NCBI RefSeq assembly: GCF_900105755.1
Contig: NZ_FNTQ01000001.1
Location: 3,348,001-3,412,000, forward strand
Length of the DNA: 64,000 bases
Origin: Streptomyces sp. Ag109_O5-10
GTDB lineage: Bacteria; Actinomycetota; Actinomycetes; Streptomycetales; Streptomycetaceae
Direction of reading: 5' to 3'
The translations under genes were made by a program, and so were the position numbers. Shown one piece after another: positions 41,188-50,115 of the stretch (within the stretch, counting starts at the first letter, position 1; the number at the start of each line of letters is the position of its first letter). The notes below the pieces were generated by a model. It was not told where the DNA came from. It worked only from the letters and a program-made list of their open reading frames with translations, and made no database searches.

Positions 41188-42639
41188 TTCCGCATCCCTG
41201 GGAGCTGCGCCCCCAGACCCCCCTCCGGCCTGAACGGTCTCGTCCTCAGGCGCCGGACGGGCTGATGCGTGCGGCTGGTCGCCGTCGCCGGGTGCCGGAG
41301 GGACTGGGTTGTGCGGCTGATCGTCGTCGAGGACCGGACGGGCCGGATCATGCGGCCGGCCGGCGTCGCCGGGCTCGGTGGCCTCGTAGCGGTCGTGCGA
41401 GTAGTGGTGCAGATAGCTGACCACCGTGTTCGTCACCGCCACCAGCGGTACCGCCACGACCGCGCCGCCGATGCCCGCCACCATGCCGCCCGCCGCGACC
41501 GTGAGGACCACCGCGAGGGGATGGACCCGGACCGCCCGGCCGAGGATGAACGGCTGGAGGATGTGGCCCTCGATCTGCTGGACCGCGAGGACCACGGCCA
41601 GGGTCATGACCGCGGCGAAGACGCCCTGGGTGACCAGCGCCACGATCACCGCCAGGGCGCCGGAGGCGACGGCGCCGACGAGGGGGATGAACGAGAACAG
41701 GAAGATGAAGACGGCCAGCGGCACGGCCATCGGGACGTCCAGGAAGTAGATGCCGATGCCGATGAAGATGGCGTCGATGAGGGCGACCAGGACCGTGCCC
41801 CGGACGTAGGCCGTGAGTGTGCGCCAGGCGCGCGGACCGGCGCCGGCCACCCCCTCGCGGGCGGCGGACGGCACGAGCTTCAGGAACCACTGCCAGATGC
41901 GCGCGCCGTCGTACAGCAGGAAGAGCGTGGAGAAGAAGACCAGCAGGATGCCGGTCAGGGCCTCCACGATCACCTGGACGCCCTCCAGACCGAACGAGGT
42001 GATCTGGTCGGTGTTGGCGCCGATCGCCTCGCGGAGGTTCTTGGCGATCTGGTTGATCTGCTTGTCGGTGACGTGGAAGGGACTCTTCAGCAGCCAGTTG
42101 CGCAGGTCGTCGATGCCGTTCTGGACCTGGCTGGAGAGCGTGTCGACGTTCTCCATGACCTGCCAGGTCACGAACCAGCCCATCAGGCCGATCACCACGA
42201 AGCCAGAGATGGCGGTGAGCGCGGTGGCCGGGCCGCGGGGCATGCCGTAGCGGCACAGCCGGGCGACCGTCGGCTGGAGCAGCGCGGTGATCAGCAGCGC
42301 GATGACGAAGGCGAACACGACGAGTTGGACGGCGCTGATGACGCGCATCAGGATCCAGACCGTGCCGGCCAGCACGAGCAGCCGCCAGCCGGCCTCGGCG
42401 GCGACCCGCACGCCCCAGGGGATGGCCGTCACCGGGTCCGGACGCGGCGCCGGCTTCCGGACGGGCGCGGGGGCCGGCGGGTCCGGGGCCGGGGCGGGCG
42501 CCGGCACGGGCACGGCCGGAGGGGGCGGCTCCGGCTCGGCGTGCTCCCGCTCCACCTCGGCCCGGCGCTCGTCCAACCGCTCGCCCATCTCGGTCAGTCC
42601 GGCACCGATACGGCCGAGCCACTCAGGCACGCGCGACAT
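41167..42639 (-). CDS. AI-2E family transporter
   Basis: 490 residues. A charged and Pro-rich N-terminus (~1-75) is followed by seven or eight hydrophobic segments (LQLVVFAFVIALLITALL, IGIYFLDVPMAVPLAVFIF, VGAVASGALAVIVALV) and a conserved GxxxQPxxxG-type end (GHILQPFILGRAV). The family includes autoinducer-2 exporters but most members are Na+/H+ antiporters or unknown. The last ~25 residues are encoded by a dispersed repeat (41201-41264), so the tail is probably not functional. Confidence 0.88.
   Translation of the reverse strand: MSRVPEWLGRIGAGLTEMGERLDERRAEVEREHAEPEPPPPAVPVPAPAPAPDPPAPAPVRKPAPRPDPVTAIPWGVRVAAEAGWRLLVLAGTVWILMRVISAVQLVVFAFVIALLITALLQPTVARLCRYGMPRGPATALTAISGFVVIGLMGWFVTWQVMENVDTLSSQVQNGIDDLRNWLLKSPFHVTDKQINQIAKNLREAIGANTDQITSFGLEGVQVIVEALTGILLVFFSTLFLLYDGARIWQWFLKLVPSAAREGVAGAGPRAWRTLTAYVRGTVLVALIDAIFIGIGIYFLDVPMAVPLAVFIFLFSFIPLVGAVASGALAVIVALVTQGVFAAVMTLAVVLAVQQIEGHILQPFILGRAVRVHPLAVVLTVAAGGMVAGIGGAVVAVPLVAVTNTVVSYLHHYSHDRYEATEPGDAGRPHDPARPVLDDDQPHNPVPPAPGDGDQPHASARPAPEDETVQAGGGSGGAAPRDAEDPAHKR
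41201..41264. repeat. Dispersed repeat forming the permease C-terminus
   Basis: Block order GGAGCTGCGCCCCCAGACCC ... CTCGTCCTCAGGCGCCGGAC GGGCTGAT matches the intergenic element at 25833-25897. Here it is translated as the end of the AI-2E permease. Confidence 0.5.
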
Positions 42640-42697
42640 GATCCGCCCTTTCCCCACCACTCCCCCCTGGAGTCGTCCGCAACGACCGTACAGGGCA

Positions 42698-42730
42698 ACA
42701 GCCCCTCCCCCTAGGACGGGAAGGGGCTGT
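42698..42730 (-). terminator. Terminator of the transglycosylase gene
   Basis: ACAGCCCCT (42698-42706) and AGGGGCTGT (42722-42730) with an extended CCC/GGG inner pairing; about 25 bases past the stop. Confidence 0.7.
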
Positions 42731-42755
42731 GGAAGGTTGAGAGAGGCCGGTGCCT

Positions 42756-43442
42756 CTAATACCAGTGGTTCGCCTGCCAGAACGACCAGGCCTGGCAGGG
42801 GCTGCCGTACCGGGAGTTCATGTAGTTGAGGCCCCACTTGATCTGCGTGGCCGGGTTGGTCTGCCAGTCGGCGCCCGCGGAGGACATCTTGGAGCCGGGC
42901 AGGGCCTGGAAGAGACCGTAGGCGCCGGAGGAGGCGTTGACCGCCTGGTAGTTCCAGCTGGACTCGTGGTTCACGATGTTGCTGAAGCACTGGTACTGGC
43001 CGCTGGCCACCATCTGCTGCGCCATCGCCTGGATCTGCGCCACGGTGTACGAGCTCTGGACCGGGAAGCTGGACGAGGAGCGGCTGGCCGCCTGCTTCGC
43101 CTGGGCGCGCTCCTTGGCTGCCTTGGCCGCCCTCTCCGCTTCGGCCTTCTTGGCCTCGGCGGTCTTGGCCGCGGCCACCCGGGCGGCCTGCTCGGCGTCC
43201 TTCTTGGCGGACGCGTCCGCCTGGATCGCCACGGCGTCGGCCTGCTGCGTCAGGGACGCGGTCTGAACCTGGGCCTGCTGACCCGCGGGCAGGTCGGCGA
43301 GGAGCGTGGTGTCGGCTGCCGTAGCCTCGGCGTCGTTGTTGGGCTGGGCAACGCTGCCCGAGGCAACACCCACGACGCTTCCGACGGCGGTGACCGCGGT
43401 GGCGGAGGCCACTGCGAATCCCCGGACCGAGATCCGGCTCAC
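42756..43442 (-). CDS. Secreted lytic transglycosylase (SLT domain)
   Basis: 228 residues from the GTG at 43442, with GAAGGA six bases upstream; an ATG at 43460 is the alternative. The signal peptide is RISVRGFAVASATAVTAVG. A long Ala/Lys/Glu coiled-coil stalk (~65-125) leads to the SLT domain with catalytic Glu in NHESSWNYQA and SGAYGLFQALPG. Cleaves peptidoglycan outside the cell. A long structured leader precedes it. Confidence 0.92.
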   Translation of the reverse strand: MSRISVRGFAVASATAVTAVGSVVGVASGSVAQPNNDAEATAADTTLLADLPAGQQAQVQTASLTQQADAVAIQADASAKKDAEQAARVAAAKTAEAKKAEAERAAKAAKERAQAKQAASRSSSSFPVQSSYTVAQIQAMAQQMVASGQYQCFSNIVNHESSWNYQAVNASSGAYGLFQALPGSKMSSAGADWQTNPATQIKWGLNYMNSRYGSPCQAWSFWQANHWY

Positions 43443-43720
43443 ACGGTTTCCTTCCAGCATCGCCCGCTTCGGTGACCCTGGCGGACGCAATCGTGCCCCT
43501 GGCACAGGTCTCCTCACTACTGGGTCACGGGAGACACGGGCCCGGCGGGCAGCTCCGGAAGGGAGCGCCGCGTGGTGCTCGGGCGGCATACGACGTCGCT
43601 ATGGAATTAGCGGTGGTGCTTCTGTTGTTCCGTACCGCTGGGGGTACGGGTGTGTCGTATGCGGGGCCTGACAGGAGTGAGACTCTGCCGTAACCCGACG
43701 CCGGGTGGCAATTCCGAGTT
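43443..43720 (-). ncRNA. Structured 5' leader of the transglycosylase gene, possible c-di-AMP (ydaO-like) riboswitch
   Basis: Nearly 300 noncoding bases precede the transglycosylase. GGGTCAC/GTGACCC arms (43472-43478 and 43522-43528) bracket the start region, with a GTGCC/GGCAC hairpin inside, and CCGTACC/GGTACGG form another stem near 43630-43649. Parts resemble the actinobacterial ydaO class (AGGAGACCT, CCGCCAGGGTCACC and a final GGAAGGA), which is known upstream of Streptomyces cell-wall hydrolases. The match is partial and the first conserved block is not clear. Confidence 0.35.
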
Positions 43721-43780
43721 GCGTGTGAAAGCTCACATCCGGTTTCTCCCTGGGGATTTCAGGAAACCACCACGCGCGAA

Positions 43781-43822
43781 GGCGCCGCCCGGCTAGGCTC
43801 GGGGCCTTTGCCGGACGGCGCC
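43781..43822 (-). terminator. Terminator of the PhoH gene
   Basis: GGCGCCGCCCGGC (43781-43793) and GCCGGACGGCGCC (43810-43822): 13-bp stem with one mismatch, 16-nt loop, between the PhoH stop and the transglycosylase promoter. Confidence 0.7.
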
Positions 43823-43867
43823 AACGGGTGGGCCATCAGCCCAAGTTGGACACAGGGATCAGATGGT

Positions 43868-45193
43868 TCAGATGTGCCCGTCCTCCAGCATTTCGGTCAC
43901 AAGGGCGGCGATCTGGGACCTCTCGGACCGGGTGAGGGTGACGTGCGCGAACAGCGGATGCCCCTTCAGCTTCTCCACCACGGCGACCACACCGTCGTAG
44001 CGGCCGACCCGCAGATTGTCCCTTTGCGCCACATCGTGGGTCAGAACGACCCGCGAGTTCGCGCCGATCCGGGACAGAACGGTCAGCAGGACGTTCCGTT
44101 CCAGCGACTGGGCCTCGTCCACGATCACGAACGCGTCGTGCAGGGAGCGGCCGCGGATGTGGGTGAGCGGCAGCACCTCCAGCATCCCGCGCGCGGTGAC
44201 CTCCTCGATGACCTCGCGGCTGGTGACCGCCGAGAGGGTGTCGAAGACCGCCTGCGCCCAGGGGCTCATCTTCTCCGCCTCGGAGCCTGGCAGATAGCCC
44301 AGCTCCTGGCCGCCGACCGCGTACAGCGGGCGGAAGACCATCACCTTCTGGTGCTGGCGGCGCTCCAGGACCGCCTCCAGGCCCGCGCACAGCGCCAGCG
44401 CGCTCTTGCCGGTGCCGGCCCGGCCGCCCATCGACACGATCCCGACGTCCGGGTCGAGCAGCAGGTCCAGCGCGATGCGCTGCTCGGCGCTGCGGCCCTT
44501 GATGCCGAACGCCTCGCGGTCGCCGCGCACCAGGCGGATGTTGCCCTCCGCGGTCACCCGGCCGAGCGCCTTGCCGCGCTCCGACTGGATGGTCAGGCCG
44601 GTGTGCACGGGGAGGTCGGAGGCCTCCGGGACGTACACGTGCCCTTCCTCGAAGAGGACGTCCACCTGCTCGCCGGGCAGGGTCAGTTCGGACATTCCGG
44701 TCCAGCCGGAGGAGTCCGTGATGGCGAGCTCGGCGCGGTACTCCTCCGCGAGGAGCCCGACCGACGACGCCTTGATCCTGAGCGGCAGGTCCTTCGAGAC
44801 GACGGTGACGTCGTACCCCTCGGCCTGCAGGTTGCGGGCCACCGCGAGGATGCGGGAGTCGTTGTCCCCCAGGCGGTAGCCGCTCGGCAGCACGCTGGGG
44901 TCCGAGTGGTTGAGCTCGACACGGATGGTGCCGCCGAGGTCCCCGATCGGGATGGGGGCATCGAGGCGGCCGTGCCGGACCCGGTAGTCGTCGAGCAGGC
45001 GCAGCGCCTGCCGGGCGAAGTAACCGAGTTCGGGATGGTGCCGCTTGGCCTCCAGTTCCGTGACCACGACGATCGGGAGCACTACCTCGTGCTCCTCGAA
45101 GCGGGTCATGGCGTTCGGGTCGGCCAGCAGGACGCTGGTGTCGAGAACATAGGTGCGCCGGTCGGACTTGCGGCGCGCTGTGCTGGTCACCAC
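43868..45193 (-). CDS. PIN-domain and PhoH-domain ATPase (PhoH2 type)
   Basis: 441 residues. The N-terminal PIN RNase domain has [15 protein letters not shown] and acidic residues DNDSRIL. The C-terminal PhoH helicase-like ATPase has Walker [11 protein letters not shown] and Walker B VDEAQSL. PhoH2 proteins combine RNA unwinding and cleavage. Starts with GTG GTG. Soluble, stands alone. Confidence 0.95.
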   Translation of the reverse strand: MVTSTARRKSDRRTYVLDTSVLLADPNAMTRFEEHEVVLPIVVVTELEAKRHHPELGYFARQALRLLDDYRVRHGRLDAPIPIGDLGGTIRVELNHSDPSVLPSGYRLGDNDSRILAVARNLQAEGYDVTVVSKDLPLRIKASSVGLLAEEYRAELAITDSSGWTGMSELTLPGEQVDVLFEEGHVYVPEASDLPVHTGLTIQSERGKALGRVTAEGNIRLVRGDREAFGIKGRSAEQRIALDLLLDPDVGIVSMGGRAGTGKSALALCAGLEAVLERRQHQKVMVFRPLYAVGGQELGYLPGSEAEKMSPWAQAVFDTLSAVTSREVIEEVTARGMLEVLPLTHIRGRSLHDAFVIVDEAQSLERNVLLTVLSRIGANSRVVLTHDVAQRDNLRVGRYDGVVAVVEKLKGHPLFAHVTLTRSERSQIAALVTEMLEDGHI

Positions 45194-45626
45194 GGAAGGA
45201 CGTACCCCCTCGGATGAGGTCGGGGAGCGACGAAGGCAGAGCTGGGCCGGGAGGGCGGGAAGAACCCGACCGGTTGACGGCCACCCTGCACGGGCCGAAA
45301 ACCGGCCCCCCGCTGCTTCTTCCGTGCCGTGACCGCACGGTCGGGCTGGTGCAAAGGGCCTCCCGGGTGGACGGCCCCGAGCCGCCCACTGAGATCCGAT
45401 GCCCGGGGTTCGGGCGTCGACCTGTCTGGCTTATGCCCTCGAACATGCGCCGCCATGCCACGGTCCGCAACGACGCGCAGGTGAACTCCGTGTTACTCGC
45501 GCCCCCATATGGGTGATTTACGCCTCATGGGTGGCATGGGGTCATCCACCGTGACGACGCGGTCATCCAGCGTGGCGCAGGTGCCAGGGGCCGTATGCCG
45601 CGTTGGCGTCCGCCGTCAGGATGACG
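45194..45626. other. Intergenic stretch between PhoH and isoprenyl synthase
   Basis: About 430 bases. It must contain the phoH promoter. An A/T-richer patch near 45480-45530 (CATATGGGTGATTTACGCC) is a possible promoter core. No gene recognised. Confidence 0.4.
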
Positions 45627-46400
45627 TCACCCGCCGTAGCGGCGGTGCCGGGCCGCGTAGTCGCGCATGGCGCGCAGGAAGTCGACCTTGCGGAACGCGG
45701 GCCAGAAGACCTCGCAGAAGTAGTACTCGGAGTGGGCGGTCTGCCAGAGCATGAATCCGGACAGCCGCTGCTCGCCGCTGGTGCGGATCACCAGGTCGGG
45801 GTCGGGCTGGGCACCGGTGTAGAGGTGACGGCCGATCATGTCGACGTCGACGGCGTCGGCGAGGTCCTCCATCGGGACGCCCTTGTCGTGGGCGTCCAGG
45901 ATCATCGAGCGGACGGCGTCGGCGATCTCCTGGCGGCCGCCGTAGCCGATGGCCACGTTCACCAGTATTCCGTCGACGTGCGCGGTGGCCTCCTCGGCCT
46001 CCTTCAGCGCGGTCTGCATCGGGGTGGGCAGCAGGTCGGGGGTGCCGACGTGGTGGACGCGCCAGCGGCCGTCGGCGGCGAGGGTGCGGACGACGTCCTC
46101 GATGATGCCGAGGAGCGGGACCAGTTCCTCCTTGGCGCGGTCGAAGTTGTCGGTCGACAGCAGCCACAGGGTGACGACCTCGACGTCGGTCTCGGAGCAC
46201 CAGCCGAGGAACTCCTCGATCTTCTCCGCGCCGGCGCGGTGACCGTGCACCGTGCTGGATCCCGCGGCCTTCGCCCAGCGCCGGTTGCCGTCCATGATGA
46301 CGCCGATGTGCTTGGGCACCTGAGCGTGGTCCAGGTGGCCTTCCACCCGGCGCGCGTAGAGCCTGACGAGCAGGCCGCGCAGCTTGTCGCGCAGGTTCAC
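45627..46400 (-). CDS. uppS: Isoprenyl diphosphate synthase (cis-prenyltransferase)
   Basis: 257 residues from a GTG. Family signatures HIGVIMDGNRRWAK, GHRAGAEKI, LWLLSTDNFDR and RTSGEQRLSGFMLWQ are in order. Makes long-chain Z-isoprenyl diphosphate, the carrier lipid for peptidoglycan. Streptomyces often have two such enzymes, so the exact chain length is uncertain. Confidence 0.95.
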   Translation of the reverse strand: MNLRDKLRGLLVRLYARRVEGHLDHAQVPKHIGVIMDGNRRWAKAAGSSTVHGHRAGAEKIEEFLGWCSETDVEVVTLWLLSTDNFDRAKEELVPLLGIIEDVVRTLAADGRWRVHHVGTPDLLPTPMQTALKEAEEATAHVDGILVNVAIGYGGRQEIADAVRSMILDAHDKGVPMEDLADAVDVDMIGRHLYTGAQPDPDLVIRTSGEQRLSGFMLWQTAHSEYYFCEVFWPAFRKVDFLRAMRDYAARHRRYGG

Positions 46401-46601
46401 TTGAAGTCCGCCCCTCGTGATTCGGATGCGTGGGGTCCGCCCGCCGAAGCCTACCCCGCGGGGAGTTGGGGGAGGCGCGGCAGGGAAGGGCCCTCATGGG
46501 GCGGGGGTTCCGGTCGCGCGCGGCCGCGGGTTGGTCGCGGCTGGTCGCGCACTTCCCGGCGCGCCTTCGGGGTGCGACCCCGAGGCGGTTGGGAAGCGGG
46601 G
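46401..46601. other. Intergenic sequence with dispersed-repeat debris
   Basis: Contains GGTCGCGCACTTCCCGGCGC and CCTTCGGGGTGCG, related to the dispersed elements elsewhere in the window. No gene seen. Confidence 0.4.
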
Positions 46602-46609
46602 AAAAAAAA

Positions 46610-46644
46610 CGGGCCGGTCCGTGGGGGGGAGACGGACCGGCCCG
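46610..46644 (-). terminator. Very strong rho-independent terminator without an obvious gene
   Basis: CGGGCCGGTCCGT (46610-46622) and ACGGACCGGCCCG (46632-46644) form a perfect 13-bp stem. On the minus strand it is followed by eight U residues (A8 at 46602-46609). The nearest minus-strand gene stop is more than 600 bases upstream. Confidence 0.88.
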
Positions 46645-47263
46645 AGGGGGGGGCTCCACCATAACCCTTCGTAAGTGATGCTGCGTGCATCAGCGCGCAT
46701 CAACTACGCTCCGGAGTCGTCCGGCGACGCCCCGGTGGGCCCGAAACGCTGGATTCGAGGGTCCCGCGTGGCCGATTCGCAGCGGAATCCCAGGAAAAGT
46801 AGCCGCTTACGGGGAGATCAAGAGGGTTTGAGCCGTCTTGTGGACACCTCGGCGTGTTGTTCGCCCATCCCCCCGACGGGCTACCCGGGGTGTGAACAGC
46901 GCCTTGACGGGAGCGAGTGGGGCGTCGCGGCACCGCGCAGCCCCCTCCACTGCGCGGTACCGCCCGCGCAGCTTTGCTCACGCGAATTGCCTTGGTCTGA
47001 ACTTACGTGAGCCGATCGGGTGACACGAAGCGAAAGGGGTAACGATGTGAGAACACTGTGAAAATGAGAGGTGAACAGAGAGACCCACTCTTCACTCATG
47101 TACAGAACCAGGATGTGGAGCACCACTTGGCCACATTTGTGATCAACGCCCCGTAGTGCCCCATCTTGATCGCTCCGCCTTCCGCCCCGCCGGGCGGGTG
47201 TCCGGAACCCCGGGCGGCGGTTCTTGGCCATTCTTCGCCGCCTGGCATTCCAAGGCCGGTGGA
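46645..47263 (-). other. Noncoding stretch, candidate small-RNA region
   Basis: About 620 bases with no convincing gene. Positions 46985-47165 are close to 50% G+C, far below the surroundings. Short minus frames (for example ATG at 47099 to 46881, 72 codons) show no codon bias or family signal. A transcript starting in the A/T-rich patch would end at the orphan terminator after ~450-500 bases. Confidence 0.45.
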
Positions 47264-48064
47264 TCAGGTCCGGAGCGCCGGTCTGCGGACGTCGAAGAGG
47301 TGCCGGGAGCTGTGCGCCACGAAGCGTCCCTCCGTCTCGATCCGGCGGTGCAGGGCGCGGAGTTGGGGCTGGTAGGCCTCGACCGTGAAGCCCGGGACCA
47401 GCCACACGACCTTCCGCAGGAAGTGCACGACGGCCGCGATGTCGTGGAACTCCATCCGCAGCCGCTCCGCCCGCAGCCCGACCACCTCGAGCCCGGCCGC
47501 CTCCGCCGCGGCGCGCTCGGTGCCCGGGTGGCGGCCGCCGCGGACGGCCTCCGGCTGCGGGCCGAGGAAGAACTCGACGAGTTCGAAGACGCTGGCCGGC
47601 CCGACGTGCTGCGCGAAGTACGTGCCGCCCGGCCGCAGCACCCGCGCGATCTCGGCCCAGTGGGCCTGCACCGGATGCCTGCTGAGCACCAGGTCGAAGG
47701 TCTCGTCGGCGAACGGCAGCGGGGCGTCCTCGGGAGAGGCCACGACCACCACACCGCGGGCGCCCAGCAGCGCGCTCGCCTTCGGGACGTTCGGCGGCCA
47801 GCCCTCGGTGGCGGCGAGCAGCCCGGGCCGGCCGGGGGCGGCCGTGCCGAGGGCGAAGTCGAACACCTCGCCGCCGCCGGTCTGGATGTCGAGCGCCGCG
47901 GTGGCGCGCGCCAGCCGCTCGCCGGCCGAACGGGCGTACCCCCAGGACGGCCGCGCCTCGGTGGCCCGCCCTTCGAACCAGGAGAAGTCCCACCCCTCGG
48001 TCGGCACGGCGGCGCCCTCTGCGACGAGGTCCTCGAAGGTGCGGTGCGTCAGCTGTTCTGCCAT
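47264..48064 (-). CDS. SAM-dependent methyltransferase, class I
   Basis: 266 residues. SAM motif I is ALDIQTGGGEVF at about residues 55-66, with the acidic loop VVVASPEDAPLPFADETFDLVLSR split by the usual post-motif spacing and RVLRPGGTYFAQHVG as motif III. The substrate cannot be inferred. Divergent from the DinB gene with only ~50 bases between starts. Confidence 0.88.
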   Translation of the reverse strand: MAEQLTHRTFEDLVAEGAAVPTEGWDFSWFEGRATEARPSWGYARSAGERLARATAALDIQTGGGEVFDFALGTAAPGRPGLLAATEGWPPNVPKASALLGARGVVVVASPEDAPLPFADETFDLVLSRHPVQAHWAEIARVLRPGGTYFAQHVGPASVFELVEFFLGPQPEAVRGGRHPGTERAAAEAAGLEVVGLRAERLRMEFHDIAAVVHFLRKVVWLVPGFTVEAYQPQLRALHRRIETEGRFVAHSSRHLFDVRRPALRT

Positions 48065-48115
48065 GCCCGCAGCATCGCAGCGGACTGTCGGTCCCCGCTG
48101 CTAATTTCACCGGCC

Positions 48116-48616
48116 ATGACGACTGACGACACGTACACGGCCGGTGAGAAGGAAATCCTGCACGCGAGCCTGGACCGGCACCGGGACGCGGTCCTGTGGA
48201 AACTGCAGGGCCTGGACGACGAGCAACTGCGGCGCCCGATGACGCCGTCGGGCACGAACCTGCTGGGGCTGGTGAAGCATCTGGCTTCGGTGGAGTACGG
48301 CTGGTTCGTCGCGGCCTTCGGCGCCGAGGTCGAGCCGCTGTGGTTCGACCCCTACACCGACGACGACCTGTCCGTCGGCCCCGGTGAGACCACCCGGCAG
48401 ATCATCGACTTCTACGGCCGCGCCCGCGCCGCCTCCGACGCGGTGATCAGCGGACGCCCGCTGGACGCGCCGGGCCGCCCGGACTGGCGGGACCACGAGG
48501 TCTCGCTCCGCTGGGTCCTCGTCCACATGATCGAGGAGACGGCGCGGCACGCCGGGCACATGGACATCGTGCGGGAGCTGATCGACGGGGCGACGGGGGA
48601 CCGTCCGCGCACCTGA
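48116..48616 (+). CDS. DinB-family protein (DUF664)
   Basis: 166 residues. Four-helix DinB fold with metal-type histidines in GLVKHLASVEYGWF and MIEETARHAGHMDI. Members of this branch include mycothiol- or bacillithiol-dependent transferases. No ribosome site before the ATG, so a leaderless transcript is possible. Confidence 0.9.
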   Translation: MTTDDTYTAGEKEILHASLDRHRDAVLWKLQGLDDEQLRRPMTPSGTNLLGLVKHLASVEYGWFVAAFGAEVEPLWFDPYTDDDLSVGPGETTRQIIDFYGRARAASDAVISGRPLDAPGRPDWRDHEVSLRWVLVHMIEETARHAGHMDIVRELIDGATGDRPRT

Positions 48617-48643
48617 ACCACCGGCAGCGTGCCGCGCGGGCGG

Positions 48644-49123
48644 TCAGGGAGCCCCCGCGGCACGGTCGCGCAGGACCAGCAGCACGAACCCCTCGTCCAC
48701 GGGGTGCTCGGCGCCCTCGTACGGCACGAAGCCGCTCTTCTCCAGGAGCCGTACGGAGGCGGTGTTCCCGGCGAACGGGTCGGCGAACAGCGGCCGTACC
48801 GGCTCCTCCCGGAGGAAGAGGGCGAGGGCGCGGCTGCCGATACCTCTCCCCCAGTAGGCCCGCCCGAGCCAGTACCCGGTGAACCGGCGCTCGCCCTCCC
48901 ACCAGGCGACGATGTTCCCCGCGACCTCCCCGTCCGCGACGACGGTCCGCACCAGGCCGCTCGGATCCCCGAGCACCCGCTCTCTCCAGTGCCGGAGGAA
49001 GGCCTCCCGCGGCCGGGGCGTGAACCTCGACCGCCGGACGGCCTCCGGGTCGTGCTCGTACGCGAGGAACAGTTCGAGGTCGTCGTCCTGTACGGGCCGC
49101 AGCCGAACGTCGTTGGTCGTCAT
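48644..49123 (-). CDS. GNAT-family N-acetyltransferase
   Basis: 159 residues from the ATG at 49123. Acyl-CoA loop YWGRGIGSRAL and C-terminal GNTASVRLLEKSGFVPYE are family hallmarks. Resembles the RimJ/ribosomal or aminoglycoside-type branch; substrate unknown. Confidence 0.9.
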   Translation of the reverse strand: MTTNDVRLRPVQDDDLELFLAYEHDPEAVRRSRFTPRPREAFLRHWRERVLGDPSGLVRTVVADGEVAGNIVAWWEGERRFTGYWLGRAYWGRGIGSRALALFLREEPVRPLFADPFAGNTASVRLLEKSGFVPYEGAEHPVDEGFVLLVLRDRAAGAP

Positions 49124-49180
49124 ACCGGCGAGTGTGGCACCCGCCACTGACAACGCCGGGCGGCCTGCTCCGGCAGGCCG

Positions 49181-50059
49181 CTACGGCACCAGCGGCCGGA
49201 CCTCCTCCGCGGTGAACCGTACGAAGCCCTCGGGATCGGGCTCGTCCGCCGTCGGCTGGAGGACGACGGTGTCGGCACCGGCCTCCAGGAGCCGCCGCAC
49301 GGCCTTGGCGACGGCGTCCGCGTCGCCGGCCACACCGAGGCCGGGGACGGACTCCAGCCCGTCCGCGACGAGTTCGGCACGGAGTCGGGCGGGACCGTCG
49401 GCCCCGGTGGCGGTCAGCAGGTACACCACGACCCGGTGCGGCTCCTCCGCCCCGCGCCCCGCGGCCAGCCGCCCCTCCTCGATGAGCCGCACGGCCCGGC
49501 GCACCCCGTCGGGTGAGGTGGCGGAGGTGAGCACGGTCCCGTCGGCGGCGGCACCGGACAGCCGGAGGGTACGGGGACCCTCGGCGCCGGCGAGGATCTC
49601 GGCGGGGCCGGCGGGCGGCCAGTCGAGCGCGACGTCGTCGAGCCGGACGTACCGCCCGCCCACCGTGACCCGCTCCCCGCGCAGCAGCGCGCGCAGGGCG
49701 TCCAGATGCTCGCGCAGCAGGGTCAGCGGGGAGTCCGCGCGGGCGCCGACCTGGCCCATCCAGTCCTGCACGCCGTGGCCGACGCCGACGATCGCGCGCC
49801 CCGGGAACATCCGGTGCAGCGCGGCGACCTCCATCGCGGTGACGGCGACGTTCCGCAACGGCACCGGCAACAGCCCGACCCCGACCCGCACCCGCTCCGA
49901 CCACGCGAGCGCGGCCGCCGCCGCGGAGATCCCACCCTCCCGGAAACAGTCCTCCCACAACCACAACTCCTCGAGCCCCACCCCCTCAGCGACACGAACC
50001 ACGTCCCGCAACCGCTCGGGGGGAAGCTGGGGGCGGAAGACTGCACCGAGTGATGTCAT
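49181..50059 (-). CDS. LLM-class F420-dependent oxidoreductase
   Basis: 292 residues. TIM-barrel luciferase-like protein: GLEELWLWEDCFREGG, VGVGLLPVPLRNVAVTAMEVAAL and RAIVGVGHGVQDWM. The related mycobacterial enzymes use F420. Substrate unknown. Followed on the same strand by the methyl/acetyl genes but with independent spacing. Confidence 0.87.
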   Translation of the reverse strand: MTSLGAVFRPQLPPERLRDVVRVAEGVGLEELWLWEDCFREGGISAAAAALAWSERVRVGVGLLPVPLRNVAVTAMEVAALHRMFPGRAIVGVGHGVQDWMGQVGARADSPLTLLREHLDALRALLRGERVTVGGRYVRLDDVALDWPPAGPAEILAGAEGPRTLRLSGAAADGTVLTSATSPDGVRRAVRLIEEGRLAAGRGAEEPHRVVVYLLTATGADGPARLRAELVADGLESVPGLGVAGDADAVAKAVRRLLEAGADTVVLQPTADEPDPEGFVRFTAEEVRPLVP

Positions 50060-50115
50060 GGGGGTGGTATTACCCGGGGGTGGAGCCCCGACAACTCCAT
50101 CAGCCACCCGATCGT

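Noticed and set aside
46881..47099. 72-codon minus-strand frame from an ATG
   Set aside because: No ribosome site, no codon bias and no family signal; treated as part of a noncoding stretch.
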